From Magicicada septendecula (taxonomy: Eukaryota; Arthropoda; Insecta; Hemiptera; Cicadidae), in NCBI GenBank assembly GCA_034769895.1, contig CM068375.1, positions 250,831,542 to 250,895,541 on the forward strand: 64,000 nucleotides of DNA, in the 5' to 3' direction. The position numbers and the translations under genes are program-made. Position 1 is the stretch's first letter. Each line of letters starts with the position of its first letter. This document shows positions 1 through 10,740 of the stretch, in pieces. The notes beneath the pieces are model-generated. The model was not told the origin of the DNA. It did no database searches and saw nothing but the letters and a program-made list of their open reading frames with translations.

Positions 1-887
1 CAATCTAAGCAGTGATAAAAAAGTTATGTCAATTTTAAAATATTTGAGTTAGTTTGGAAAAATGTCTAGCGTCAGTTCGTAATCTCGAACCCAGCAACCC
101 AAACTTGTTACAACAATTAAATAATTTCGCGAAGGCGGTATGTGTGCTAAAATAAAGATCGTCAGCCAATCAAATAAGAGAAATCGACAAATTTTACAAG
201 GATCGCAGACAAGAACGGCAGCAACATACGCCACCTCAAGGCACTTTTTGAATAACCTTTGATGAGTACAGACGGCAGCTCGACTTTGCCAGAAAACAGC
301 TGTTTAACCTAGCTTGTGCACATCATCGAAGTAAACAAAAGCAAACCTAACCTAAATTTGTGCAATATAATAACAACTTTACAACTGAAGCTGAATGAAG
401 AATAAACAGTGCGAATATACGAATTGCTAAGTGTATAATCCCTAGCAATTCCGCGATACAGGGAGTAAAGTGATTTTTTAATATTAATTAAGGAAGTTGA
501 GAAATGACGATATTTATCGAACAACATTAATGCAATGTGTATAGACTAAGGTACAAAGGGCATTGCACCCTATTAATTTCAATCACCAATTATTTATAGA
601 GATAATCCTCAGATTCATTTTATATAATTAATAAATAAGAGTTCTGAAGACAATAATAGTTTGTTATCTGTAAACACTGAGTGTGTTACAATCACACACA
701 TAAATAAAGTCATTATAACGTTAAACCAAGATTCAACTAACGATTCAAGTTCTGAAGGACGACGTAGCAGGGGATGCAGTCGGCCATTCACCGCTCAACT
801 TTCACTTTCAAGCAATAAACCCATGTTCGACCCTTCAGTATAGCTACAGCTTTTACATTGTGAAGTTTACATTATTGCAGTGAAATT
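1..887. other. No gene seen; unclassified AT-rich sequence
   Basis: No reading frame here resembles a known protein. The only local structure I noticed is a perfect 9-bp stem at 421-429 / 443-451 (GAATTGCTA and its complement) with a 13-nt loop. The right part may include the 5' non-coding end of the Tigger element that follows, but I could not find a terminal inverted repeat matching that element's right end. Confidence 0.5.
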
Positions 888-2349
888 ATGGCTAGTGTGG
901 AGAATAAACGTAAAGATTTAAACCTTAAAGAAAACTTTCAATCATGAACGCTATGACAAATTGCCTAAAATGAGTCAACACAGTGTGGCAGTGCAGTTAC
1001 AGACTTCACAACCTCTTCTGTGCAAATTGTTAAAAAATCGGGACAGTATTGTGAGGGCTGGAAAAGAAAACCAAAACTTGAATTGTAAGAGGTTTCGTGG
1101 TGGAAAAGACAATGAGGTTGAATCAGCTCTAAAACTTTGGTTCACTAATGTTCGTGAACAAGATGCTCGTGTTGATGGACCTCTGATGCGACAAAAAAAA
1201 AAGAAGAAATTGCTAAGAAAATGGGAAAAGATGATTTTGTAGTAACAGAAGGATGGTTTCATCGCTGGAAGAAACGAGAGAACATTGTTTACAAACGAAT
1301 GCATGGTGAACAGAAGGATGCTTATTTCTCTGGTGCTGAAAGATGGATAGAAGAGGAGTGGCCAAAAATTATATCCATGTACTCTCCGGATTGTGTGTTT
1401 AATGCAGACGAGACCGCGCCTTGCCTGAGCATACTTATTTGTTCAAGAATGAAAGTGCTAAAGGGTGTAAGACATCCAAGGGACGGTTAACTGTCTTGTG
1501 CTGCGTAAATATGAATGGTGACAAAGAAAGGCTTCTGGTAATTGGCAAAAGCAAGAACCCACGATGGTTTAAAGGTGTGAAGAAATTTCCAGTAACTATC
1601 ATTCAAACTCTAATGCATGGATGACTGCATTAATATTCAAAGAATGGGATAGTAGGTTAAACAGGAAGATCGTCTTGCTGATTGATAATTGTACAGCACA
1701 TAATGTAAACTGTGAGTTAAAGAACATCAATCTTGTGTTCTTACCTGCCAACACGACTTCATTGATACAACCACGCGATCATTCGAACCCTAAAGGGATA
1801 TTATCGCCATGAGATGCCCACAAAAATCCTAGAAAACATGGAGAATACAAAATAACTGAGTGCAAATGACCTTGCAAAACAAACCAATGTTCTTGAGGCC
1901 CTGCATCTCCTGGCCATGTCATGGAATAATGTCTCAGGACGTACGATTAGGAACTGCTTCAAGCATGGAGAATTTTCAAAACAGGCCCCAGAATCTGAAG
2001 ATACAGCAGACATTCGTCCATTAGACATGACTGTAGACGAATTTCAAGAATGGATGGAGATCGACGAAGACATAATTGTTGCTGCTAGACCGACAGAAGA
2101 CGACGTGTGTGAAGCTGCCACATCCTCAGACTCACAAGTGGGAGAAGAAGAGGCTGAAGCAGAAGATGATGATGCTACTGAACCTCCTCAACCTCTAACA
2201 AACGCTGAAATGAGAGAGGCTTAAAAGTGTTACGATGCGGTGTCCAGCACAAATCAGTAGATTTTCAGAAACATTATGAGTATGAATGCTTTATTAATGA
2301 TCTATTGAGAGAAAACCAGAGGCAAACAACAATAAAAGACTTTTTTTAA
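888..2349 (+). pseudogene. Tigger/pogo transposase, multiply frameshifted
   Basis: A cut-and-paste transposase of the pogo/Tigger clade, split over several frames: 888-950, 961-1242, 1221-1490, 1421-1624, 1621-1812, 1916-2224 and on to the stop at 2347-2349. The N-terminal part matches the CENP-B-like helix-turn-helix (MSQHSVAVQLQTSQPLL, then VVTEGWFHRWKKREN). The catalytic signature follows: FNADET near 1402, LLIDNCTAHN near 1675, and the third acidic residue in a broken PRDH segment near 1772. An acidic stretch (about 2090-2200) precedes the C-terminus. The last eight residues, QTTIKDFF at about 2323-2346, fit the PCNA-interacting (PIP) box known from pogo transposases. At least four frame breaks and an early stop after residue 20 make it inactive. 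Confidence 0.88.
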
Positions 2350-2545
2350 TTGATGCCGATACAGTTGGGCTACATGTAAGTTTTTGTTGTGCTGTACTAC
2401 GTTTCATTATACTGTATGTAGTGTACTAGCAAGTGAATAAACAACTTTCCAAAGTTCTACTTGGTTCTTTCGTTCATTGTTATCAATCGGTTAATGCCAT
2501 CAGGCTAGCTATGTCCTAAAGTGATCACAATAAGCAGAGTGCACT
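888..2545 (+). mobile_element. Tigger/pogo-type DNA transposon (T1), decayed
   Basis: The element carries a broken pogo-clade transposase. Its right end reads GCAGAGTGCACTG at 2533-2545 and is followed by TA, the target dinucleotide of Tc1/mariner/pogo elements. The matching left inverted repeat was not found, so the given start is only the transposase start codon; the left end is lost, diverged or lies further upstream. It is an old copy, judged by several frameshifts. Confidence 0.75.
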
Positions 2546-2874
2546 GTATAACTAAATGTACTTTCAGTGAGAGATCAACTTCACAGATTCACCTAGTCGA
2601 CAGAAGAACGTCATACCTGAAACGAACTTCGAAGAAAAAATTAATTTAACTGTATTATCAACACTTTAAATATTTTCTTTAAACAACGTCAAGAGATACT
2701 CACCAAATTAATTAATGGAATTAGCCCAACATTAATTAATTTAATTAAACAATTATATTAAATTAAAATCAAAACAAAACTAAATAAACTTCAAAAGTCA
2801 AAGTTATTAAACATAACCTTTAAATTAAATCAAACGTAATACAAGATTAAAAGACCGGAAACCATATTGTTACA
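2546..2874. other. AT-rich spacer, no gene; possible LTR remnant
   Basis: There is no coding capacity. The stretch ends GTTACA, then AAT, then a primer-binding-site-like sequence at 2877. That spacing is what the LTR/PBS junctions of the other elements in this window show, so it may be the tail of a decayed LTR. This is inference only. Confidence 0.3.
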
Positions 2875-2898
2875 AATTGACGCCAACAACGTGTGGCT
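2875..2898 (+). repeat. 24-bp PBS-like repeat, left copy
   Basis: It is identical over 24 bp to 38357-38380, on the opposite side of the X array. It contains TGACGCCAACAACGTGTGG, which resembles a degenerate Gypsy-type primer binding site. Confidence 0.55.
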
Positions 2899-2927
2899 GG
2901 TAACACCCAGTAAACAGATCATCTACA

Positions 2928-4226
2928 ATATTTATGATTACAGCTAGTATAAAGGAGTTATAATAATTTAAAGAATTTTAGTAATTTTGTATAGAAAAAT
3001 GTTAGCTTTATATAACAATGTTGTAAATTATCAACCATTGAGAGTTAGTGTTTGGAAGCTAGCAACTATGGTAACCAGTAAATAAATTGTATTATTCCAT
3101 TATTAGCTCTTGATGAGTGCAGACATATTAAACCGCAATGAGTAAAGAAAATAATTACCTAACCAAAATCTATAAAAATTAATGACGAAAATAATAAGCT
3201 AAATTACAGAAATAATATTAACACTCACATGAATTAAAAATCACTAGAAGAAATTAAATAATCCATGAGGAATTGCTGAGGAATCCCAAGTGACTGACTG
3301 CGAACCATTGGAAGGAAGGAAATACCTAAAACCTATAAATGAATGACGGAATCTTCAACAACAAGGATGAATGATGAAAAATAAATACCTAACCTAAAAA
3401 TACCTAAGAAAATAGAAGAACGGAATTAACGAAAAAAGGGCAATCAGCAGTATTCGTGACAAATACTACCCGGATAGAAGAGATAGAGGACTGATAAGTA
3501 TATTTTAAAATACGACCTTAACAGTAACACAAAAGAAAACAAAAACAATAAGTGAAAATACACCTTCAACACTATTTGTCACTTTTTAAAAGACACTTGA
3601 ACTTTCTTTGATTAAATGAACATCTCAAATTGAAGAATAATCTCAATCTAACATTGATTCCTTAAGTGAATATATTTTAAACGTAAAAATTTACTAAACT
3701 CAGATAACCTCCAAACGCTAAATCCAGTAGCTATAGTTTACCACTGTAATTATAAGTGTATCACAATTTATGTTATTTGTAAAATTTTGTACTTTTATTA
3801 GTCCATTTGACAATATTTTCTGTAGTCCCAAGAACTTCGACCTGAGATATAAATAAAACGAAAATATCAACACCAGTCCATAAGTTTTGTTAAGCAGCGG
3901 CTGGTCAGAATAGCCAACCGCTAATAATTAAACATGCCGGCACAAAATTAAAATATATAATTTGGAAGAAATTGTAGTAAAATGAACCAATTAATAACTG
4001 TTAATAAAACATAATAGAAGCATTGAACTGTATGTTTGATTTTATTTAAATTTTCTTTAAAAAATTGAGTATTTACTTATCATTAAATAAACCTTGCATT
4101 TTTGGTTTACCAAGAAGAGTTGGCAAACCCTAGTTTGAGGTAGAAAATACGAATTCGAACATCCGAACTGGTGAGTAGACATTCTCCAGTTATAAGTATT
4201 ATAACGAGCAAGATTGACGTGTTAAA
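2928..4226 (+). repeat. X LTR copy 1, 5'-truncated
   Basis: It matches 28323-29625 and 37041-38333. The full LTR is about 2.8 kb, so about 1526 bp are missing at the left. The exact 3' end is uncertain: copies 1 and 2 agree up to the primer binding site, but copy 3 departs after ATTATAACG (position 4206 here). Confidence 0.85.
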
Positions 4227-4228
4227 TA

Positions 4229-4250
4229 TGGCGCACCAACTAGCAGGGCT
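4229..4250 (+). promoter_or_regulatory. Primer binding site of X, copy 1
   Basis: TGGCGCACCAACTAGCAGGG follows the LTR and starts TGG, as needed to pair with a tRNA CCA end. It resembles the PBS of G at 8733, sharing the CCAACTAG core. The tRNA was not identified. Confidence 0.6.
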
Positions 4251-4319
4251 AGAGTTAATCAATAAATTCTATAATTAGATTCATTAGATTCTAGCGGCGG
4301 CTGCAGAAAATCAACGAAA

Positions 4320-4611
4320 ATGTCAAGGAGACGAACAACGTCAACGAGACGGATGGCAGAGGCTGAAGAAGAAACAGAATTGGATATGGAGGAGAAGGAA
4401 GTAACAGCGACGGAAGAAATGGAAACGGTGGTAAGGGATACACCAGAGGACCAACCAGATAAACCCACACAAAAAGGAGGCCCGAGTATGCAAGATCTGA
4501 TAAATTTCATAGCCTAAAACTCAAAGAAACAAAACGAAAAAAGTGTACTGTTGTATGAAAATAAAAATAACAGCAACAAAGAGAATAATAAATACCTGGA
4601 AAAAAAGATGA
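4320..4611 (+). pseudogene. X ORF1, copy 1 (gag-position, frameshifted)
   Basis: A small basic-then-acidic protein begins 91 nt downstream of the PBS with MSRRRTTSTRRMAEAEE and stops at 4517. The neighbouring frame, open from 4513, carries the rest to TGA at 4609-4611, ending KIKITATKRIINTWKKR. That ending matches the C-terminus of Y ORF1 (QIKITATTRISKLWK), so the two pieces are probably one ORF1 broken by a frameshift. The stop overlaps the ATG of ORF2 as ATGA. X ORF1 is far shorter than Y ORF1 (339 residues). No domain is recognised; the position suggests a gag-like origin, which is inference. Confidence 0.6.
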
Positions 4612-5058
4612 AGAAAATAGGAAAAATATGTACAAAGAAACTAGAAACAACACGAGAAGAATGTGAGATGATAAAGAATGGACTAGTTAATGTACTTAAT
4701 CTACCCATTACCAACCATAAAGGATTAATTAATGTTAAGAATTCTAGAAGAAACTTAATAAAATTTCTCGAAGGGACTCACCATAAAACAACGGGTGAAG
4801 ACTTAAAAGAGTCTATGTTCAAATTCAAGACACCACAAGGACAAATGCATAATCAAAGGGTCAGTGAGGTCATCAATAACTGATATACCATTGAAATATC
4901 TGTTCAATAAACTAAATGGTAAAGGGATAGATGTAGTCACTGATACCAATGAACATGTGGTATTAGAAGAATTGCTGTACAAGGTAGCAGAGACCTATAT
5001 CACAAGGAAGGAAATAGTTCTGCACACCAGAGTGATCCGAACAACAAAGGGTAACTGA
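4608..5058 (+). pseudogene. X ORF2, copy 1 (unknown conserved protein, one frameshift)
   Basis: ORF2 starts at ATG 4608, overlapping the ORF1 stop. The first part runs to 4883 with TREECEMIKNGLVNVLNLP and NSRRNLIKFLEG. The second part, in another frame, ends 5058 with YKVAETYITRKEIVLHTRV. Both parts align in order with the single uninterrupted Y ORF2 (TREELEMMKNGLLEMFNIP, NNRRNLLETLER, YKIVARKWTRTEVILKT). X therefore carries one frameshift around 4864-4883, and the second X copy carries the same break. The NxRRNxxxxLE piece resembles QNYRRNPMEFLER in the Gag of G, hinting at a gag ancestry. The function is unknown. Confidence 0.65.
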
Positions 5059-5139
5059 CATATTTGATCACGGATGAACCAAGTGTGAACATTATTGCAA
5101 AAAGGGACTGATTTTAGAGATAACCAGCAACGCATGAAT

Positions 5140-5430
5140 AAGGTTAAAACAATATCAAAATTCTAAAAACAAGTAAGGACAGCTACACCAAATGTTTAAA
5201 GTAAAATAATTTTGAAGAGAAATTATCAAAATTCTAAAAGACGTAAGGATAGCTTACACCAAATGTTTAAAATAAAATAATTTTTAAGAGAATTTATCAA
5301 ACTTCTAAAAGAAGTAAGAATAGCTTACACGAAGTGTTTAAAGTAAAATAATTTTCAAGAGAAAAACAAAGTAAGGACAAAGTACACCACATCTTTAGAA
5401 CAAAGTAATTTTAAAAGAGAACAATAATAA
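5140..5430 (+). repeat. Degenerate tandem repeats of about 73 bp in X 3' region, copy 1
   Basis: Four to five units share 'caaaattctaaaa..gtaagga.agc.tacacc', 'atgtttaaagtaaaataatttt' in part, and 'aagagaa'. The same repeats recur at 30545-30830. They are non-coding and lie between ORF2 and the 3' LTR. Confidence 0.7.
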
Positions 5431-5801
5431 AGAATGGTAAAAACTGAGATAAACTACAAAAGTTAAGGTAAATGAGGACAGCTAACATAAAATATGTATA
5501 TAACCCAGTTTTGAAGGGAATAACGGTGAAAAATAACATTTTTTTTAACTACAAAAGGAGAACAAACGAGACAATTAACAGTAAAATAATAAGACAAGAC
5601 AATCAAATAAGAACGACAATGAACAACTAACTGACTATCATTATAAAAGAGAATAATTGAATTAATAACCATTGATACAGCTACAAGTTAGATTTTTAAT
5701 TTTTTAATGATAAAGGAAGTAAGGACATGGAAAACAACTATTGTAAGAAGGGAGATAGAGAAATACTGCAGAATATATATGTCAAGAACATCGCCACACG
5801 T

Positions 5802-8729
5802 TGTAACGTCACAGAACGTTCCATAAAAGAAATCATTTACATAGTAAGTTATCGTAAGAGGAAAGTGAGGTGAACTGTATCGAACCCAAGTAGTCCTAAA
5901 AAATTGTGTAAATTTGTATAATAATTATTCTACTAACATGAAAAAACGACCAGACTTTGACTAAGACACAAAACCCATATATATTATTAAAGTGAATAAC
6001 AGTGAAAAAACCATAAGACACTATAAGAGAGAGAAATAATGTCAGAATCAACCAAAATAAAGTCATTAATTATTAAGTTTTATAACTCTGAATAGAGTAT
6101 TAAGAACTATTTTTTGTGAATAAATGGACATGATCCATTATTATATTATGTAATGTAAATAAAATAAATGTATTAAATGATTTAAATACATTATTAGAAA
6201 GAGTTTAAGTTAGAATAAAAATGATATATTTGTTATGACAAAAAATATTAATGTGTTGGATTTGAGACCATACACCAAGATTTCATGAAAAAATTAATTA
6301 TTATCAGATTTAAATAAAAACTATATGTAATTGTCAAGCAGACAATAGTGAACAATTTATCTTAAATAAAGGAAGCTGTCAAATGAATAAAAAGCAGTCA
6401 AAATAGCCAAAAACAGTGTTAACTAAAAACATGTAATAGGCATCTAATATTGTATAATTTATGAATTTAATGTTGCCAAAATGCAACCAAATTGCATTAG
6501 AAAGTTGTAATATGATATAAAGCAACTATACTAATATATTTGACTAACTATAACATTGTAATAGTCAAGTTATCAAAATATTTACTTATACCATGTATGG
6601 CTGAAGCCAATCATCCAGTACAAAAATAATCATATCTGGCTAAATACTTACATAATGCTAACAAAAATAAGATAGAAAGGTACAATACATCAGTATACCT
6701 TAATAAGGAACAAACTCAGTTGAAAGTAAGGTCAATTCTAAAAGAATTTAACTAATAAGAGTGAGATTTGTCACACTATGAAAAAAGGACATCTCAAGAC
6801 CAATCAATGATGCTATGTCATCTTGTGATAAATATAATATATGTACAGAGTAACCAGGTATCACAAAAGATAGACAAAATAATAAACTCTGTGTGTACAC
6901 TAGTGAAATAATACATATATTAAAGAAAAAGACTAATCATTGTATTAGAAAACTGACAACAATCTAGGCCATGAGCAGAGGCCATATAAAATTGTATTTA
7001 TTTGTGTTTTATCTATGTTAAAATTTGTTTATTTTGTTGTAGGAAGGTAGTAGTATTAGATGTTCAGCTTGTGGAAGGAACTTAGTAACTCCACAACAAT
7101 TTTTGTTATAAAAATTGAGTTTTCAATGACAACAACTCAAGGTGAGAGTTGTATATTGTATTATTTATTAGACTTAAGTTAATTAGAAACCAATCATATT
7201 TAGTATCGCTAGATTCAGTTGAAAACAGGGAATCTAAATGTATTAATGGCATACAAATTGTGAGTACTAATGTAAAACTGTTTGATAAATACCAGAGTAA
7301 TTTTTGAAATATCCTTAGTATGAAGAATAAGAAATTCGTTCTAAAAGCTTCTACGGAAGTGAAAATTGTTCCATGACATTCCATTTCGTTTATTCTCGAA
7401 CAATCTAGAAAGAATTTTACACAAATATACCGGAAGTCGATGAAAACAGTCAACCTGAATTAGTATAAAAGAGAGACCAAATTCGACCCAAAAAACACTT
7501 GAAACTTGAACTCCAGAGCTAATGCATCTCACACAACACTGATCAACGCAGCTAAGGCGAAACCGAGAGGCGAGAAATCGACAAGACCCGAAGAAAGGCT
7601 TTTCCCGTACATAGACATACCGACTGACTTAACCTCAACGAGAATCTACGCCAAAAGTGTCGCTGAAATAGAGCAGTGATACGGCAAATTTTAATAGAAA
7701 TCACGCAGCCAGAACGTCCACGGCCCAGTAGGGACCAAAAATTTAAATAGAGAACGAATTCTGCTGTGTTCGCATTGACTGACTAACTTAACAATAATCC
7801 CCTTCACGTAAACAAACAATACACAAAGCCTTTCTCGTCAACATGGGAATCAGCGCTGCGGTGGCCGATTTCTGAATCAACGCTAAACAGATGATTCGTA
7901 GTGGCGGCGTTTGAACGATATTCTACTGCCAAACGTTTTGACAAAAAGTGCGGAAATAGTATACGATCGCAAAATTGACTTAAAATAGATTCAGTGCACA
8001 TACGAAGAGGCGAGATTGAAAAACTACCCGAGAGGAGTGTCCTGTGCGAGATTAATTATTCATTGGAACGTGAGTTACCAAAATTAAAGTCATTTTTTAC
8101 CTGGTTACATTTATCACACAGTTGTACTACACATGCCACACACCTTCAAATCACTTAGTTTTTCTTGTAAGGCATCTAATTGATATGTCTTGGTAGTTCA
8201 AAGGAGTCACGTCCTGAGAGTAAAGATTTTTTCACATATTAAACTCATGCTTTTCAACTGAGTAAAAAATTTTTAAAACACTAGCCGATACTTGATTGGA
8301 TATATCTAAAATTGTCAATAATAATAATAATAATAATAATAACTTGTGAATTTTTTATTAACTCTGCAATTGTATAATTTTTTATATGAATGTTAGTCCT
8401 TCAGACAATTTGTTTGTTTTTGAAGAACCATTAAAATCACCTGATTTCTTTCAAGCTAAACTGACTTGTTTATATTTTTTTTCATAAAAGTAAGATTTAG
8501 AAAATTTTAATTACTTTAATAATCACATTTATTTCTTGGAACAAACGATTCCAAGTGGCGCCCACAAAAAACATAGTATTAAGTTGTGTTACAGGACTAC
8601 ATCACTGCAGAGGATCCAGTCAACGGTAAGTAACAAAAAGTGCGCGGAGGTAACGCCCGACACACAGTTTGACAACACAAACAACAACACTATTACAACA
8701 TTTACCACAACTTATTCTCCAACGTTATA
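5802..8729 (+). repeat. 5' LTR of G (about 2.9 kb)
   Basis: It starts TGTAACGTCACAGAACG and ends AACGTTATA, three bases before the PBS. It lacks the usual CA end. It is unusually long for a Gypsy LTR. It contains an AAT microsatellite near 8320 and, at 8535-8563, a hairpin followed by a PBS-like TGGCGCCC. Confidence 0.9.
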
Positions 8730-8732
8730 AAT

Positions 8733-8753
8733 TGGCAGCCCAACTAGTGAGGC
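8733..8753 (+). promoter_or_regulatory. Primer binding site of G
   Basis: TGGCAGCCCAACTAGTGAGG lies three bases after the 5' LTR, beginning with the TGG that pairs with tRNA CCA. It is similar to the X site at 4229. The tRNA is not assigned. Confidence 0.65.
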
Positions 8754-8796
8754 TTGAAAAAGACGGAACAAGCCCAGTAACTACCAACAGATCAAA

Positions 8797-10740
8797 ATGC
8801 CGCAACCAAAGGGAAAAAAGGTGAAGAAGACTGTGGAACCCGAGTTAAGTGTGGAAGACGGAGAGGCAGTACAAATGGAGGAAACGGAATTAGAACCGCC
8901 CACACTAGAAATGGAAAGACCGGTACAAACGGCAGACGAATTAGAGGAGCAAACGGGAGAAGAACCCATACAAATGGTAGAACAGACAGAGAAACCCGAA
9001 CCAGAAAAAATTACAGAGAGCGTTGACGCGAATGTTTTAAGGATGATGTTCCAAACGCTAAACGAAAATATGAACAAAAATAAGCAAAGTAATGAACAAA
9101 TGTTCCAAAGGATGGAAGAAAATATGAACAAAAGTATAGAATCCCTGAAGGAGAATAATAATAAAAATAGACAGGAAGACAAGGCGGAAATAAAAGGAAG
9201 TATAGAATCATTGAAGGAGGATATGAACAAAAATACAGAATCCCTGAAGGAGGAGAATAAAAAATGTATAGAGTCCCTGAAAAAAGAAATTAGCATAAAG
9301 TACGAAACAGTAAACAAAAAGATCGATGATAATAAAATCGATAGTGACAGGAAGGTCGAAAACATGGAGAAACAGTTGGAAAGGTTACAGGAGGGAAACA
9401 ATACACGTTTCGAAAATCTAGAGGAACAAACAGTAGAGACCAAACAAGATGTTAGAAATCTCGAAAACAGGGTAAGGCAGAACCAAGACGCCATCATGCA
9501 GGAGGTGGGAGAAGTCCAGAAAGACGTTAGCGAGAGGATGCAGAAAACATATGACATCACTAACAGGCTGGACAAACAAATAAAAGCTAACAAAAATAGC
9601 ATACTGGAAATAGACCAGAGAGAGAAGAACCTGCAGGAAAGATTAGAGGCGCTGAGAGACACACCTATATTAAACACTCATACGTGTCATGGAGAAAACA
9701 GGGAAGTAATCAACTTCCAAAACTATCGACGAAACCCAATGGAATTTTTAGAAAGAATGGAAGAGTTTATTGGGAGAAATAGAGAAACAAGGTGGGACAG
9801 GATACGGGAGATGTTAGACGAGACGTTTAAAAACACGAGGGATAACTGGTGGATAGCGGTAGGACCCGAAATTACGAATTTAGCAGAATTTAAACGCCAA
9901 TTCAAGGAGAAGTATTGGTCGGAGACTGCACAAAACAGGGTAAGAATGGACATATTCTATGGCAAATACGACGCGTCCAACGGACAGTCCCCGACGTCTT
10001 ATTTCCTGGGAAAGGTATGTTTAGCACGGAAGTTGATACCGCCGATCCCAGAGGAATGTTTAGTAAGGCAGTTAGCTGGACATTACAGTTATGGTATCAA
10101 GGATGCCCAATTATACCAACAGCTTAGCAAAATAGCCGATCTGGCCAAATTATTGGAAAATTGTGAATCCACAGGGAGGTTCCAGGATTACCAACACCCC
10201 AATCGTAAGGTAGAGTACAACAACAACAATAACGGACCAAACCGGAATGGAGGTGGAAACGGTAATAACCTAAACACCAATAATCAGAACAATAATACCC
10301 CACCAAATGGCCGAAATGATAACACTCAGGGTCCAAATAATCGCAACTATCCGGGACCAAACAGAGGTAATTACACCGGGAATAATTACGGTAGGAATTT
10401 CCACCAGGGAAACAGTTATCACGGAAATAACTATAGGGGAAATAGTTATGGTCAACGTAATGGTTATCGCAACGGGGGAAACCAAGGAGGAGGCGATAGG
10501 AGAAACCAAAATGAATATAGGCCCCAGGTAAATTATACAATGGCCAATAACCGACGGCCATATCCACCCAATGTACCCACTTACATGTTTTACCCACAAC
10601 AGGCGCCAGGTAGCCAGGGTAACACGACGAATAGCCAACCTATTAATGGTAATCCCGAGGTCAGGCAGGAAACACAGACGGGTCAGCAACCCAATGTTCC
10701 GGGAGACCGGGCCAATGAGACCGTGGCTCATTTAAACTAA
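8797..10740 (+). CDS. gag: Gag polyprotein of retrotransposon G (647 aa)
   Basis: Structural capsid protein that would assemble the cytoplasmic particle and bind the RNA genome. The start ATG lies 64 nt after the PBS. Residues about 1-75 are acidic. Residues about 76-290 form a long charged coiled coil with repeated SIESLKE-type units. Residues about 300-460 are a capsid-like region typical of arthropod Gypsy Gag (FQNYRRNPMEFLERMEEF, then WKEKYW-like and LARKL segments). Residues about 465-580 are extremely Asn/Gly-rich with RGN repeats. No CCHC zinc knuckle is present, so RNA binding probably rests on the RGN-rich tail. The frame is fully open. The last codons contain a TTTAAAC heptamer, so a fraction of ribosomes would pass into pol. 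Confidence 0.92.
   Translation: MPQPKGKKVKKTVEPELSVEDGEAVQMEETELEPPTLEMERPVQTADELEEQTGEEPIQMVEQTEKPEPEKITESVDANVLRMMFQTLNENMNKNKQSNEQMFQRMEENMNKSIESLKENNNKNRQEDKAEIKGSIESLKEDMNKNTESLKEENKKCIESLKKEISIKYETVNKKIDDNKIDSDRKVENMEKQLERLQEGNNTRFENLEEQTVETKQDVRNLENRVRQNQDAIMQEVGEVQKDVSERMQKTYDITNRLDKQIKANKNSILEIDQREKNLQERLEALRDTPILNTHTCHGENREVINFQNYRRNPMEFLERMEEFIGRNRETRWDRIREMLDETFKNTRDNWWIAVGPEITNLAEFKRQFKEKYWSETAQNRVRMDIFYGKYDASNGQSPTSYFLGKVCLARKLIPPIPEECLVRQLAGHYSYGIKDAQLYQQLSKIADLAKLLENCESTGRFQDYQHPNRKVEYNNNNNGPNRNGGGNGNNLNTNNQNNNTPPNGRNDNTQGPNNRNYPGPNRGNYTGNNYGRNFHQGNSYHGNNYRGNSYGQRNGYRNGGNQGGGDRRNQNEYRPQVNYTMANNRRPYPPNVPTYMFYPQQAPGSQGNTTNSQPINGNPEVRQETQTGQQPNVPGDRANETVAHLN

Noticed and set aside
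7106..7453. 115-codon minus-strand frame in the G LTR (again at 16704-17051)
   Set aside because: It lies wholly in LTR sequence, recurs only because the LTR is duplicated, and resembles no known protein.
8781..9677. 298-codon minus-strand frame opposite gag
   Set aside because: It is the antisense shadow of the gag coiled coil; its Ser/Phe/Leu composition mirrors Lys/Glu codons.
10124..10731. Overlapping 153-157 codon minus-strand frames opposite the Asn/Gly-rich gag tail
   Set aside because: Antisense shadows of a low-complexity coding region.
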